NCBI GenBank assembly: GCA_016806645.1
Contig: JACSYO010002168.1
Span: forward strand, 87,501 to 151,500
Length of the DNA stretch: 64,000 nt
DNA from: Ophiodon elongatus
Taxonomy: Eukaryota; Chordata; Actinopteri; Perciformes; Hexagrammidae
Direction of reading: 5' to 3'
Shown: in pieces, positions 1 to 20,500 of the stretch
Position numbering within the stretch: position 1 is the stretch's first letter
Layout: every line of letters begins with the position of its first letter
Made by a program: the position numbers and the translations under genes
Notes under the pieces: model-generated
Seen by the model: only the letters and a program-made list of their open reading frames with translations
Databases searched by the model: none
What the model was told of the DNA's origin: nothing

Positions 1-990
1 TGGATGAATGAATGGATGGATGAATGAAGAATGGATGAATGAATGGATGAATGAATGGATGAATGATTGAATGAATGGATGAATGATTGAATGGATGAAA
101 GCATGAATGATTGAATGGATGAATGAATGGATGAATGATTGAATGGATGAATGAATGAATGGATGAATGAATGGATGAATGAATGAATGAATGAATGGAT
201 GAATGAATGGATGAATGGATGAATGAATGGATCCATGACAGTAGTGAGTTTGTTGTTAATGAGTGAACAGTGTGTGAATAGTAAAATGATTAATAGATGA
301 GGATATTTGAGAATGTTTGAATGAGTGAATGAAAGTAAGAAGTTGGTGAGTGACAGAGTGAATTACTACATTTTGGGTCTGATGATGGCGCTTAAGGAGT
401 TGCCATAGTTACTACAATTCATCCTGAGGGGAACATGAATGTGTGAGCTACATCTCCTCCTAAAGTTGTTGAGATATTTCCCTCTAAACCCCAAAATCTG
501 ACCTCATGCTGGCGCTAGAGGACAAATCTGAGTAACACTTAATCAGTAGGATTCATCCTCTGGGGAACATGAATGTTTGGACCAAATTTCATGTCAAAAC
601 ATGGAGGGAAACGACCCAGAAGATTGTTTTCCAGCAGTTATTTAGATAATATATACAATTATTATTATTATTATTATTATTATTAATAATAATAATAATA
701 ATAATTAGCTGCCTTCTGGTCTCTCCTTCTTCCCCCTCTGCTCTGAAGCTAAAATAATAAATATTAGAATAGAAATAATAGAATTTACACGAGGAAACTC
801 TTCAAGATAAAATACACAAATGCAATATAAAAATAAATAATAATAAAACTTTAACTCATTACACCAGCATGCCTAAAACACGAATGAATCAATTAAAAAA
901 TATTTATGAATTAGTGAATTAAAAAAATAAATAAAAATAAAAGACCGATTGATCGATGACGTCACTCCTTCCTGGTGTTTGGGTCCACAG
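1..990. repeat. Intronic stretch with ATGA/GGAT-type tandem repeat
   Basis: Bases 1-230 are a degenerate tetranucleotide array (ATGA/TGGA units), and about 657-705 is an ATT/AAT trinucleotide array. The rest is AT-rich with no coding signal. The first recognisable exon of the FHIP1-type gene starts at 991 after a clear acceptor, so this is read as intron of that gene. Confidence 0.75.
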
Positions 991-8002
<7,012 letters not shown>

Positions 8003-9016
8003 CTCACCGCCCCGTCCAACACTCAGGCACAAAAACACGCAACCCGAGAGATATTACTGTGGCTGTCACAGTAAATATATATATTTACATGTACAGTATG
8101 TTTATATTCCTAGCAGTACTTGAATATTTCCCCCCGGGTGAATACGGATGGTATTTATTTGTTGATGTAAATGATTTGATTATTTTGAAGAGAAGTTTTC
8201 TTTATGTTTGTGGGATCCGTGCAAAATAGTTTTCTACACTGTTTTCTGAAATCATTGCTCTTACTTGTTGACGTGGAACAAATATTGGTTATTTAAGAGT
8301 TTTACCATGATTTAGTTTTATTTCAAAACGCCAGTGGAGGCCATTTTAAATCAACCTCATGGCGGTATGAGAATTAAACTGACCTTAATCAAACACGTTG
8401 AAGAGACTTCACAGCAGATGTTCTAGAACGTGTCTACTAGCTGTAGCTGCTCGGGTTAAAGGTTTAACCTTAATTAACATTTAAAAATGTTAAGTTTTTA
8501 AAGGAAAACCTGCTCAACGTAATCCCTCATTTTAATGAATGTTTAAGCTTTAACAAACTCCTCCCTTCTTGTTGCTCCAATATGTCTTCCTTTTTTTTGT
8601 GCAACTGGAGAGTTTAAAAAGATAAATAATTACAATACACAGCATGCGATAGTTGGAGATTGCGACCAGCTCACTCCTCCCTTAATGACGTGAAACACAC
8701 TGGCTCTTTAATTTAATCTCTGTGTTTTAAACAAACCAAACCAAATCGTTGAAGCTCTCCAGTTTGGCCCCTCCTCTTGTGTTATTGTGCGTCCTCAGAA
8801 AGAAGAGGCTTCACCTTGACCCTTGACCCTTGACCAGTAACCGTCTGCGCGAGTTTCAAACTATTTTTCCTTCAAGCTGCGGCGGATTTCTGTGGATCTT
8901 CACAGCACTTTGAACCAGAGGATGGAAGTTTTACTACTTAGACTGAAAACGATGAAAAGGGACAGAGCATCTGTGATTTATGTCAACCTGTTTATGTTTT
9001 CCTGTTGTGTCTTTAT

Positions 9017-9100
<84 letters not shown>

Positions 9101-10366
9101 AGAGTAATGTCAAAGCCTTACTTTAACCAACACAGAGATTTTAGTGCAAGAAACCAAGATGCAAAAATGAGATGAATCTAAATTATTATGCAATTATCAG
9201 ATGTTGATTTATCAAGCACTTCTATCAAAGTGCATTTCATAGTTTTTTTGTGTAAAGTGTGATTTATTTTGGTCCGTTTTCACCTGAATAAAAAGGTGAC
9301 ATGATTCTCTGTCGTGCTCCGATGGCGTTCGCCTGTGCTGTGCTGCGTTCAGGTCGAGTGTGAAAATCGGAAATCGTTCAGCAAACGCAACAGAAAATAC
9401 TTTTCTGATAAAAAAGAGAGTTACAGCGACGGCTTTTGCCGAATTTGATGTGAATGCAGCCTTCACACTACCAGCCTCTCTTCACAGTGCGACCTGTGTT
9501 GCCGTGGAGACGTAATGGGATGCACTGCTGTGTGTTGATACTGCCACCTGCTGGTGAAGCACAGCCGGGCCACGTCTCGTCTCTCGTCTCTGCTTTTGCA
9601 ATAAATTATTGCCAAAAATGACGTAAGAAATAATAAAACAGATTTTGACGATCTGATTTTCAGAGAACATCTCGTGTCAGATGCGTTTGTTTGTTTATTT
9701 TTGTATTTGTTGTTATTTACACGACGCACTCATGTTAAAAGGGTTCCCACATGCATTTGGCTCCTGTCGAGGTTAAACCTTGTGTCTCCAGATGTGTTGA
9801 TGATGAATGCTTGTGATGAACTGAGGGATGAAGTTTTACTTTATGTGTTGAGGAACTCCTCCTACGTCTTCAGATCAATAAACTCTTTAAAAAGCTTCTT
9901 GGATCGGCTGGAAAATACATCAGGACGACCAGAGGAGAGAAAGGCCGGAGTGGAGCGAGGCTTCACCTTCTTCTTTCACTTCTTCTTTCAGAGGCACGAG
10001 GTTCTCACAGAACAGCTACGCTACAAACATGATGATCTAATAGGATATGATGCATTGATGTAGATCACACTAGTTATTAACATGCAGCGTGCACGTTAAT
10101 GCAGCAGAAACATCAGATATAATAGAACTTTTTTATATTACTTTGAGTACTTTAAGTACATTTTTACTGATAATACTTACATATCTTTACTTAAAAGTAA
10201 GGTTTTGAATGCTGAACCCGTGGAGTATTTTGTCAGTGTGGTATTAGTACCTATACTGCAGTACTATCTGATGTCTGGAGGGTGTAAGTATCGCTCTGTC
10301 AGTGTCCTCTTCGAGAAACTGTGGTTCGCGAGTTCCTGTTAGAAACAGATTGTGGGTGACACTGAT
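8003..10366. other. FHIP1 3' UTR and intergenic spacer
   Basis: Probable 3' UTR follows the stop at 8002. AATAAA at 9287-9292 is the clearest polyadenylation signal. A (CA)n tract lies at 9019-9098. From about 9790 to 10290 there is interspersed-repeat sequence: 'cacgaggttctcacag' and 'aaacatgatgatct' recur at 23930-23970, followed by the family A repeat at about 10130-10290. No convincing exon was found. Confidence 0.6.
10130..10290. repeat. Dispersed repeat family A
   Basis: AT-rich sequence of the type 'tactttaagtacatttttac', recognised by recurring stepped 'acttttacttaagtaaaagt' motifs. Other copies in the window are at about 16985-17475, 24060-24215, 43930-44530, 48005-48385, 50805-51265, 53660-54150, 57910-58370, 58725-58890 and 63370-63540. 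It is a very common type of fish interspersed repeat. Confidence 0.7.
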
Positions 10367-10447
10367 ATGAGCGGACGGATGGCAGAGACACGGCACAGTG
10401 TGGTGTTTCTCAACGTTTGGAGGAGAAGAAGAAGAGGACAGGAGGCG

Positions 10448-12817
10448 ATGATGGTGATGATGAAGGTGTACCTGCTGGTTTGGGTTGTCGGTGAGTCAGA
10501 ACTGTCCGGATCAGTGAGGTAACTCTGTGCTTTTTACGATTCACTTCACTCTGAATATCCATTTCAACGGGAATGGATTGCTTCTCTTTTCTTCATCCCT
10601 TTGGTCGTATTTCTGTTTTAAATGAATAAAACATGAGCTTCATATATCTAAAAAACGCTTTGGCTTCTTGACTTTCATTGATTTACAAACAGTAACCTTC
10701 CATGTCACGTCTTTTTTCAGACTAGTGGAAAGAAACATCCAAAAGATGTTTATTTTACTAGTTTATTTATTTGCGTCTGTAGATTTTGCCAAAATTCACC
10801 AAAGGTTACCATTACTTAATGCCTCATTTGCATATTTAAACATAACATTTCAGAAAACTTGTAATGCAAAAAATAATCCTCTTAATGTCAGTGATGAACT
10901 GGTGAAGTTTCATGGTGATATCTACTCATTAATGTTTTGACCCTCTTCACCTGTAGAGTCTTCTTCATGTCTGTAATTTAACTAAACATCTCTTTAATAA
11001 ATGAGTTTGTTCTCAGACTCTGATCCAGAAATCTCCACTTCAGTAGCTCTTACATCACCAAACTTTACTCTTTACTTCTGGAAGAGATTCTGGAGCTTTC
11101 TACAGAGGGGTTTGTTCACATATCATTCACAGTCTGATTTATACAACATTTTATTAATAAAAACATGGAGGAAATGGATTTTTTACATTTGTGTTTATGA
11201 TATCCAAAGACATATCCACAATTCTGTCGAAGAAAACAAAAAGAAAACAATAATTTTGAACATCTTTATCCAATGTTCAGATTTATGTTCTGGAAAAAAC
11301 AAACAAAATTGTGTTTATTTTCCAGGCTTTTCACTTATCATTGCATTTATCTTTAATCTAAAATATAATGTTTTTTCTTTTTCTTTTCTGGGACTCCTGG
11401 GAAAATTTCCTTTGAACTACTCACAACTTACGTAATAACTTATTCTCCCTGTGACAAGCGGTCATAAGCAGACATGATGTGTATTAAGGGGTCACAAATG
11501 AAGCTTACAAACCACAGCTTGTCATGCAATTTTGTGTTTTCAATTTTAACAAACTTGAATCGGTCTTTCTGTATAGGTGCTGCAGCCTCTTTATCGAGGG
11601 AAGACGATGAGTACGACGACTGGGATGATTCAGGATGTGGCGACGGTGAATCAGGCTATGACCTAATCATACCTGAACACTTTTTCGCGCTCACACCACC
11701 ATGGCTACTTAATAATGACTCGTCCTCTCTTTCTTCCTCAGGTAACACCTCAGGCTCCTCTGATCTATGATCACTCATTTGTTTATTTATCTTAACACTA
11801 TGATAACTAACGTACGCTACACGTTAGCCGATCCGTCCAACTCTTTAAGAAAAGAGATTTGACGTTGGACAAACATATCGGTTAACCTTCATCCCTGAAA
11901 CTCTTTCTCTGGTAAAGTTTAAAATAGCACCTGTTTTGTTCATCCAAGCTTCCAAACAGGGCTTTCTCACAATGAAATAACATCTGATCGAACCTTTTTC
12001 TTTATCATACTGTAATATAAGGGCTATCAAGCTAACTAGGGACAACCAGCCAATTAATGCAGGAAGTAATATGCCATACGTCGAGATGTGGATTGTAAAG
12101 GTGCAGAGTTTAGGGTGATGGATGGGTCTGTCCTGACCTTTAACCATCATAGTTTGTTTAACACAATCAAAGTCACAAAGAAACCGAGAATTCTTTCAAA
12201 ATGTTGGTACTGGACGTAAAAAAAACTTTGTTTTTGCAGAATTCTCCAGTATCTACGTTCTTGTTGTTTAATTTGTCACATGAATTTGAACTGAGGTTTC
12301 CAAATGGAGGAAGCTATTATTAGCGTTGCACCAATTACTTCTTACTTAACCTCCTGAACTTGCTAAATGGCAGTTGGCTTGGAGGGCACCTATCCCCCTT
12401 CAGTAACTCTTTCTTTAGTGAAATGATGCACAACTCTGAGAACAAAATACCAGAAAAAACAAAGCTTGTGATTAAATAGCACTAGCATTTTTCTGGCTTG
12501 CTGCATTAGCTGTTAGCTTATGAGCTCCTAGAGCCAAATATGGGCAAACCTTGCTGAGCCACTTTCTGGTGTTACTGGGCCTTTTATTCATTCATAAAAT
12601 GTTCTGTAACTCATGTTGTTACATTTAATGTCTCACCTGTCGTCTCTCTCTATTTATAGATGCAAAAGACATTTCATTGATGGGAGCTGTGGCTGACAAT
12701 GGTGTTGGAGATGATAACACCACCACCACCAAGGACTCTTCTTCCCCCTCCGCAGTTACCCTCCACCCACTCTGTCTGTTCTATGTTCTGTTGGTTCTGT
12801 TCATGTTAGCATATTGA
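10448..12817 (+). CDS. Small acidic, probably GPI-anchored surface protein; family not recognised
   Basis: Three exons in matching phase: 10448-10490, 11577-11741, 12660-12817; 121 residues. Exon 1 gives a short signal peptide (MMVMMKVYLLVWVVG). Exon 2 gives a very acidic N-terminus with Tyr flanked by Asp/Glu (EDDEYDDWDDSGCG, GESGYD), the usual context for tyrosine O-sulfation. Exon 3 gives an N-glycosylation-type NTT, a Thr/Ser linker (TTTTKDSSSPSA) and a C-terminal hydrophobic stretch LCLFYVLLVLFMLAY with nothing after it, typical of a GPI-attachment signal. The start at 10448 was chosen because it gives a signal peptide; an in-frame ATG at 10367 would add 27 Arg-rich residues. AATAAA lies at 12982-12987. 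I do not recognise the family. The layout recalls small leukocyte glycoproteins such as CD52 or the sulfated tip of PSGL-1, but that is analogy only. Confidence 0.6.
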
Positions 12818-12981
12818 AACAGCATTTTCTTTCATGATAGATATAGTGAATACACTTTTACTTCTTAATCTGTTGACAGGATTGCTAGCTGGAGTTATCG
12901 CGATGTCTATATATGCAGATGATGCTGCTCGATATCTTTATTCAGCCTCTGATATACATTGTAAAGCAAAAATGTTTGACC

Positions 12982-12987
12982 AATAAA
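12982..12987 (+). terminator. Polyadenylation signal AATAAA
   Basis: Canonical hexamer 165 bases after the stop of the small acidic protein gene. Confidence 0.6.
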
Positions 12988-14276
12988 GTTTGATGTAACC
13001 TCTGATATATTTCTTAAGCTTATATTTTGTAGTTTTGTTGTTGGCTTTAAATAGAGCAGGTCCAGCACTTTAGCGTACTAGAGCTAATTAATAAGTGTTT
13101 ACTTTATTATTATGGTTTTTACTTCACAACATTATTTTAAGTTTTTAACATACCTTGTTATGTAATGTCACAGTACACGTACAACAGCATAACAAGGTTA
13201 TAAAGTCAACATTGACTTTTGATTTCACATAGAATTACAGCAAGAACAGCGACCTCTTGGGTGAAAGTCCTTTGTTTGTTTTGTGGTATTGCTGCTTTCA
13301 CTTCACATAATTGTAGGATCTGAGTACTTCTTCCACCCAATCTGACATTTTTAACCAAAAACTATTTCCACTGGTGCTGCTGTAGACATCACATCATATA
13401 TGTTTGGCCAGTTATCCAAAGACAGAAAAAACATAGATGTTTTAGATAAGGAGTAAGAAATTCTGAGACTGATCTGAAATCAGTAAAATCTTTCAAAAGT
13501 AAATACAGCTGAGCACCAAAAGCTGGTTTTCAATAGCTTTTAGAGGAAGTCTGCCATTCTTTAGGACATAAAATGTAGTTGCAGGGTTGTCAGAACACCG
13601 TTTGTCTGCTCCAAACATGATAAAGTGAGAATTAGTACTGAGCAGGTCCGACTGATGTGCTGCTGAAGTGGTAAGCCAAACACTGAGCTAGCATCCTGTG
13701 TCAATCTGGAGCTAGCGCTGCGGTTGAATACTCAGTTCCTGAATACAGATGACAGATACCGAGAGAGATTAAGAGGGTAGAGAGACATAGAGTAGAGAGA
13801 GAGAGAGAGAGACTAAAAGGTGGGTCTAAATGTTGAGACAGAGAGGGGGGAGAGAGGAAAGGTTAAGGGAGAGAAAAAAAATACAGTAGGCGGAAAGTAC
13901 CAGACATAAGAAAGAGCAAGAGGAAGAAGGATACAAGTGAACAAGATACATGAGTAAAAGTAAAAACATAAAATAATTATATTTAATCTGGACACCTAAA
14001 TATTACAACCAAATTCGATGCCGTATTCATTGCCGTATTTGACGAGTCGGGAGTGAGAACAGGTTGGTTTAAAACAAGAAAGAGTTGAATTCCCACAAAG
14101 TTGGTGTCCCACATCGTATCATAGTACTACTATTCTGTGTCCACATACTTTTGGCCATATAGTGTGAGAACAGACAAAAAGCGAGAGAAGAAGAGTGAGA
14201 ATAAAGCAGAGAAGGAAGGGAAGTCGTGGGTGTGATGAGAGACACAATGAGAGAGAGAGAGAAGAGAGGGGGAGGA

Positions 14277-14279
<3 letters not shown>

Positions 14280-14348
<69 letters not shown>
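14280..14348. repeat. (GA)n microsatellite
   Basis: Pure GA dinucleotide run of about 69 bp, within a wider imperfect GA-rich zone (14241-14349). It lies roughly 180 bp upstream of the ATG at 14525. Confidence 0.95.
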
Positions 14349-14350
<2 letters not shown>

Positions 14351-14524
14351 ACAAAGCAGAAAGCGCACAACGAAGTGAGAGTAGAGGTAGAGGAAGAGGA
14401 AGAGGAAAAGAGTTCGTGGAAAAAGGAACAAAATAAAGAAAATAGGACACTCAACAGCCTTGCTGACGGTAATCCACCATCTTTAAGAAGACATTTTGAG
14501 AGAGAGAAAAGTAATTTCGTCACC

Positions 14525-17500
14525 ATGATGAAGTCGTGGAGTCGCCTCTGCTTCCTCGGTGAGTTCAGATCAAACTGTGTCCACCTTTAGATTTTAAACT
14601 CGCGTTCACTTTTGTTGCTTTTCAGAGGGATATCTTCCAGAAAAGAAATGGTGATTTATTGATTCAAACTAAATGTGTATGCCGATCTCCCGCGCTCACT
14701 CGCACTCCAAAATTTAAAAACTTTCAAGGCTGTAGTTCAGATTGTTTTCACAGCCGTTGAATCAGACGCTGCAGAAGCCTCGTGGTTTCCCTGCTGATCG
14801 TGTTGGTTCAAGAAGCTCTGGTGAAATCTCTAATTTAGCTGCTCCCACTGCCATCCATTTCATTTACCAACAATTTCAAGGCCGTGATTTAGTCTGAAAT
14901 CTACACTTGAATGTCCTTGAATGACTTTCAGGTTAATTCAAGGACTCAGGAGCGATGTATGCAGGAAGTAATATGGAGCATACAAATGCTGTGATACAAA
15001 GGAAAACGTAAGAGTGACTTAAAGTGAATTTTCAGGAAATTAGAAAGCAAAACACTCCTTGAAATAGAAAAGTAAATGATACATTTTAAGGTTTTGAGGT
15101 TCTTCAAGGTTTATGTTCCATGACTTTTCTCATCAGCACAGCCTCATTTAATCTGCCTAAAATGTCCAAAATAATGCAAGTATTATTGTCCAATTTATTG
15201 ACCTTCCCTATTCAATATGAACATAAAAACAACTAAATATATATACATTTTTGAAAATTATGGGAGGCATCAAGCAATGATTTATTAATTAATTAAGCAT
15301 ATTAATCCCATTTGTTTAGGCACAGAAAACATGAGACAGTGTGTAAATATGAAGTATGTTGCTTGCAAATATGAGGCATAAAACATTTCATCCATTACAT
15401 ATTAAAATATAAAATAAATCAGATGACGTTAATAGACGTCATGCTAATCACCAAGCAACCGACAGTACAGAGGTCAAAGTTTGGAGGTCAAAGTAGATGG
15501 AATACAGTGTAAATACATTATTCTTTAGATCTGCTTTTCTTTTACTTCACTGCTCACATTTTCACATCAGCGTTTGTCTGTTTTCACACGTGTGAAAACA
15601 GACACTACACTACCACCTTCAACAAGTTTACCTGTCAACAACAACAGAGGACATGTGCAGAAATCTCTTTTCGGAGCTGACACATGTTCCTTTAGCTTAC
15701 ATTAACCAGAATTTGGGTAAATATTATGAATAAAAACGTCTGCAGTACAAAGTAAAACATCATCTTTAAGTCACATTTTTTGTTTTATGTTTCTGCCCTA
15801 ATCATTCTCTCTTTCTGTTTCAGTTCTAGCAATTTCTTCAATTTCCAGAGGAGAAAATGAAAGTATTGCTCTTCCAGGTGTCGGGGAGAAAGGTACGGTG
15901 ACGACGGACTTGATAACAAGTGATTTATTGTGGATCAGGTTTAGTTGTGTCCTGTCATGTACGGTTCTTTATTGCAGTGGTTCCCAAAGTGTCTTAAATT
16001 AGCAACATCAGCACGCTGATTGTGAGGTTCATTTGGATGTACAAGTACTGGTACTTAGCTCCACCCCCTCACCAAGATGCCGACAGCAAAAAACCAAGAT
16101 ACAGAGGCCGAAAACCACGGCCACAATAACGAACCCGAGGCTTCAAATCAGCAGTCCACAAACCAATGGGTTCCTTCCTTACACAAAGTCTTGAACCCTT
16201 TTGGGAACCACCATGTATTGTAGTGTCCAGTCCTAAAATGTGAATTTGAATGTATTGTCAGATAATATCTGGATGTGACTTAATGTGTTGTATTAAGCAT
16301 CATGTTGGGCTCTTTACTGTTGTGCCTTCAGCCACTGTCTCTGAGTCACAGCCATGGCGACAGGGCCCACCACATCCTGTATCTGTCCTGTATTGGTGTT
16401 GCGTGAGAGGACGTGATCTCGGGTCTCAAAGTCTGACTCTGTGTGTATCTGTCATGTCTAATACAGATCCTGAAGTCACCACCGGCCCACTCCCGTTTCC
16501 AGATGAAACTCAGAACCAAACCACGGTCACCACGCCGCCCTCCTCGTCTCCTCAGAGTCATACATCAGGCATTGCAACGGATCGGCTTCCAACAGTCTCC
16601 ACGGTAACCTGAGCCAGTTATCGCGTAGCATGTGACCACCCAACAACAACTTTGACGTATAAAACCAACTTCATAAACTCTCCACATTGAAACAAAAGAA
16701 TCAGCTTGGAAATCAATGTGGTACCTGAAGTTATCTTCTCTCTACTCAGGAGGCCAAACCATACTACAAGTAGACTTTATTTCATGTTAAAGAAATGATT
16801 CAACGCTCTTTCTCTTTCTTTCTCTGAGAAAAATAGACAGATAAATACTGGTCAGTTGATCTTAGGAAGGTTTCGATGAAAAAGTTATATTTTGCTGAAA
16901 GTTTGGGGAAATACAGCGTGTTTAAATTGAGCTAAAATGATCCCAAACACGAGCACTGTACTTAAAAAACTTAAAATAACTAAGAAACAATACAACAGTG
17001 GTGGAAAGTAACTAAATACATTTAATCAAGTACTGAACAATTTGTAGGTACTAATACTTTAATTGAGTATTACCATTTTCCGCTGCTTTCCACTTCTACT
17101 CCACTACATCTCCGAGGGAATCTTGTATTTGTTACTTCATTACGTTTGCCTGACAGTTTTAGTTACTTTGATTAAGAGTAATAATAACATATATTCAGAA
17201 GATTAATTATGATGTATTATGATGTATTATTGTAGATAGACATTATTGGTCCTCGAGGGGAAAATTCACAAGCTACTCAGCAGACAAAGCATATAAAGTA
17301 ATTAAGATACATCTTAGCTGCACCACTAAAGTATTTAAAATACAATAACATAATATATACATTATTCTGAAATGGGCCGTTCTGCATAATGAGTGATTTT
17401 ACTTTTGGTACTTTAAGTACTTGTTGATGCTTTTACTAAAAGTTGTACTGCAGGACTTTGACAGAGTATTTCAACAGTGAGGTGTTTACTTGAGTACACG

Positions 17501-20500
17501 GTCGTACTTGGTCACGAACACCGTGGACGTTTGCAACTCTGTCAGCCGGCCAGTGATGTGAAGCTTCAATCGTCTTTTACAGACTCAAGAAGAAGAAACA
17601 TCGGGTCCAGGCGCCTCGGTCTCGACAACAACAGAGGGAGTCAACGGCAGCACAGCGGCACAGGCGACGGCCTCAGTCAGCACAACAGATTCGGGCGACG
17701 ATTCTAACAAAGCGGTGATGTCAGCCGGCACCTCGTCAACGCCAGGTACCAAACTGATGCGGATGCAGAAGGCCTGCTGGGCCTCAGTCTGCCTTCCTGT
17801 GTGTCAAACCACAGCCCTCACATGCTCACAGTTTCTGGAACTGCTACCCGGCTGTCACGCAAACACTCACTCTGACAAACACAACAGCCGGTGTGTCACC
17901 GAGCACGCTAGTTTTCTAAAAAACTAAGTTTAAAATCATATTCTTTGTGATTATGAGAGGATTAGAGGATGAAAATTTATGTTTTTGGTAATTCATTTAG
18001 TCATTTCAGTTATTTTCCCAAGCAAATACAGCAAACATTTGCTGGTTGCAGCTTCTCAAGTGAGAGGATTTGATTCTTTTCTTTGTCAAAAGAGAAAAAC
18101 CTCCTCTCTGAAAAATGCACTTTTTTGAGAATAAAAAAAAAAACTTGTTGTTTTCTTGCAGAATGCTATTTGTTAAGGATACCCAATACATATACAAAAA
18201 TACAAAAATACAAAAAATATACAAAGTGCAGATGGGAGGTTATTCCCCACTTTCCTGGGGGTTTTGCACTTTGGCCATCGATATGTGATATTAAACTGAA
18301 TATCTTTAGGTTTTGGGCCATTTTTCAGATGAAACAAGCTATTTGAGATATGCCCTTGGCATTTTTCAAAACTGTTTTCTGACATTTAACAGCTGAAATG
18401 ATTATTGGATTAATTGAGAGGGCAAAAAAAAGTTTAAGTCTGTATATTATATTTTATTTCTGTTCTCCACAAGGGGGCATAAACTGACACTGTACTTGTT
18501 TGGATTGAGTTTCTGAACCTCAGAGTACTGATCGTTAACCAGAAGTCTGTTTCTTTTAGTAGCAATTCAACCGGTGGGTCATTCGTCCTGGGGTAAGGAT
18601 ATTTTACTATTATCCTTTTTATTGTTTATCAGGGTAAACCAGCCTGTTCTATTCTATTCATCCTTCTGGCCCCGACAGTCTTACTTACTTTGCTGAATGC
18701 ATTGCCCTTCCATATGGAGCCCCAAAGTATTCTATATTAAATAAATAACCAATACATTGTGAAATAATTAATTTAATTTAATTAAAACTCAAATTATTAC
18801 TGATTGTTATTTCATCATTCTTATTTTCACATTGATTTACTGAACTTTTTGGATTTTATTTAATTAAATAAAAGTTTACTTCAATAAAACAATTATATTT
18901 AATCTGACTTTTTATCTCATAACGTAACTTTTTTTTAACAAAAATGTAACAAAAGTGGTATTTTTTACAGTTTTAGTGAACATTTATTGGCTCCACATAT
19001 ATCCATACAAATAAAATGTATGTATCAACTCTTTTAATCAATATTTTTTTTGTATATCTACCAATACATACTAATAATATAATACATTCATTGATCATAC
19101 AGCAGCACAAAGACCCTACATGCTAATAAAACTGAATTGTCTCCATCTCTAGGTTATGTGATCCTCATATTGATCATCTTGGTGATCATTATTCTGTGTG
19201 TCATCCTCTACTTTCTCAGGAGAGTCTCCCGGGTAAGAGAACAAGGTTTTTGATGACACTTCCTTTAAAATACATATTTTATATCCACTCAGTTAATGCT
19301 AAGCAGTTAGCTCTGATGTTGCATTTTTTTTGGGTTATTATTGACTTGTTTGTTTGTCTAGAATTACTCGTTTGACCTCCGTCCCCATTCTCCCGCCAAC
19401 CATCTGAACGAACCCATCGGCACCTTTGGAAAAGTCTACCTGGACAACCTGGGTGTGTTGTGTGTGGTTACGTTGTGAAATTACTGTGACGTGAGTGTAT
19501 GTGAGCAAATCCTGATGCGCGTTCTTTGTATCTCAGCTCGACCGCCTTCTAAAGGCCAAGTGACCACCGGCGACCTTTCCCCTCCTCCTGTATCCAACGG
19601 CACAACTCTGCCGGCAGAGGAACAGCGCTCCAACGGAGAGAGCGGTACGTCGAATGCTATTTCTCTGCAGTTTTTTTTTGGTGTCCAATATTTAACTTTG
19701 TAAAGTCAATACCGTTAAAAACTCTTTCAACAGCGAACCATGTGTGAAGACAAAGAGACAATTTGGCCAAACGGTTCCTTTAATTAGCTTCAGATTCAGC
19801 CATTAGCTGAACTTTCATCCATCATGTACGTCTATAGGTCAGTTATATCAATGTGACGTGAAAATACTGCCAGCATTTTATGTTATCACAAGAAAAAAGA
19901 GTAAAATATGGATTGAGCAGGGATGCACTGAGCCCAGTTTGCCACAAGAGGAAATTAAATGTTGTGGAACCACAAACATTTCTCGGATGTGTTCATGTTT
20001 TTCCCTCCATGACCCTCAAATACTGAAAAATTTGAAAAAAAGTTGAAACCTCATCTTCACCACAAACATCAGTTCCTCTGTTAGTTTCCATATTAGCAAT
20101 AATTTCCTCTTACGCTTTTCACGTAGCTGTTTTTAAATGGCTGCGGTCTAAAATTGGCGCAAAGCTTGTATTTGATCAAGCGGCAATGTTCGGATTTAAA
20201 ATCTCCATCAGTTCATCATAGGCATTAAAAACGTGGACCTTTGTCACAGGGCCTGAGTCGAGGTAATGTCGGAGGCAAGATGGCGAAAATGGAAAAAAGG
20301 TTTGACAAAGTTGCAATAACGGTGTCTTGACTGCCTCGGATAACGTGAATAACTTCAACATGCATTTAAGTCCTTTCGTTACCCAACATTTCACATCACA
20401 CTGGTGGGCTCATTGTGGTCCAGAGACTTCAAGTAGCTTATAATGACGCCATGAGAATATTACTGAAGAGACCGAGATGGTGCAGTGCCAGTGAAATGTT

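Larger units (their letters stand above)
12818..14524. other. Intergenic spacer and purine-rich 5' region of the mucin-like gene
   Basis: After the polyadenylation signal at 12982 there is unremarkable AT-rich DNA. From about 13740 it becomes GA-rich, with a long pure (GA)n run at about 14280-14348 shortly upstream of the next gene's start codon. GAGA-rich tracts are common near promoters, but no TATA box or other core element could be assigned. Confidence 0.5.

Noticed and set aside
14069..14590. Ser/Leu-rich and Arg/Glu-rich frames around 14.1-14.6 kb
   Set aside because: They arise from the GA microsatellite. The real start codon of the mucin-like gene (14525) uses a different frame.
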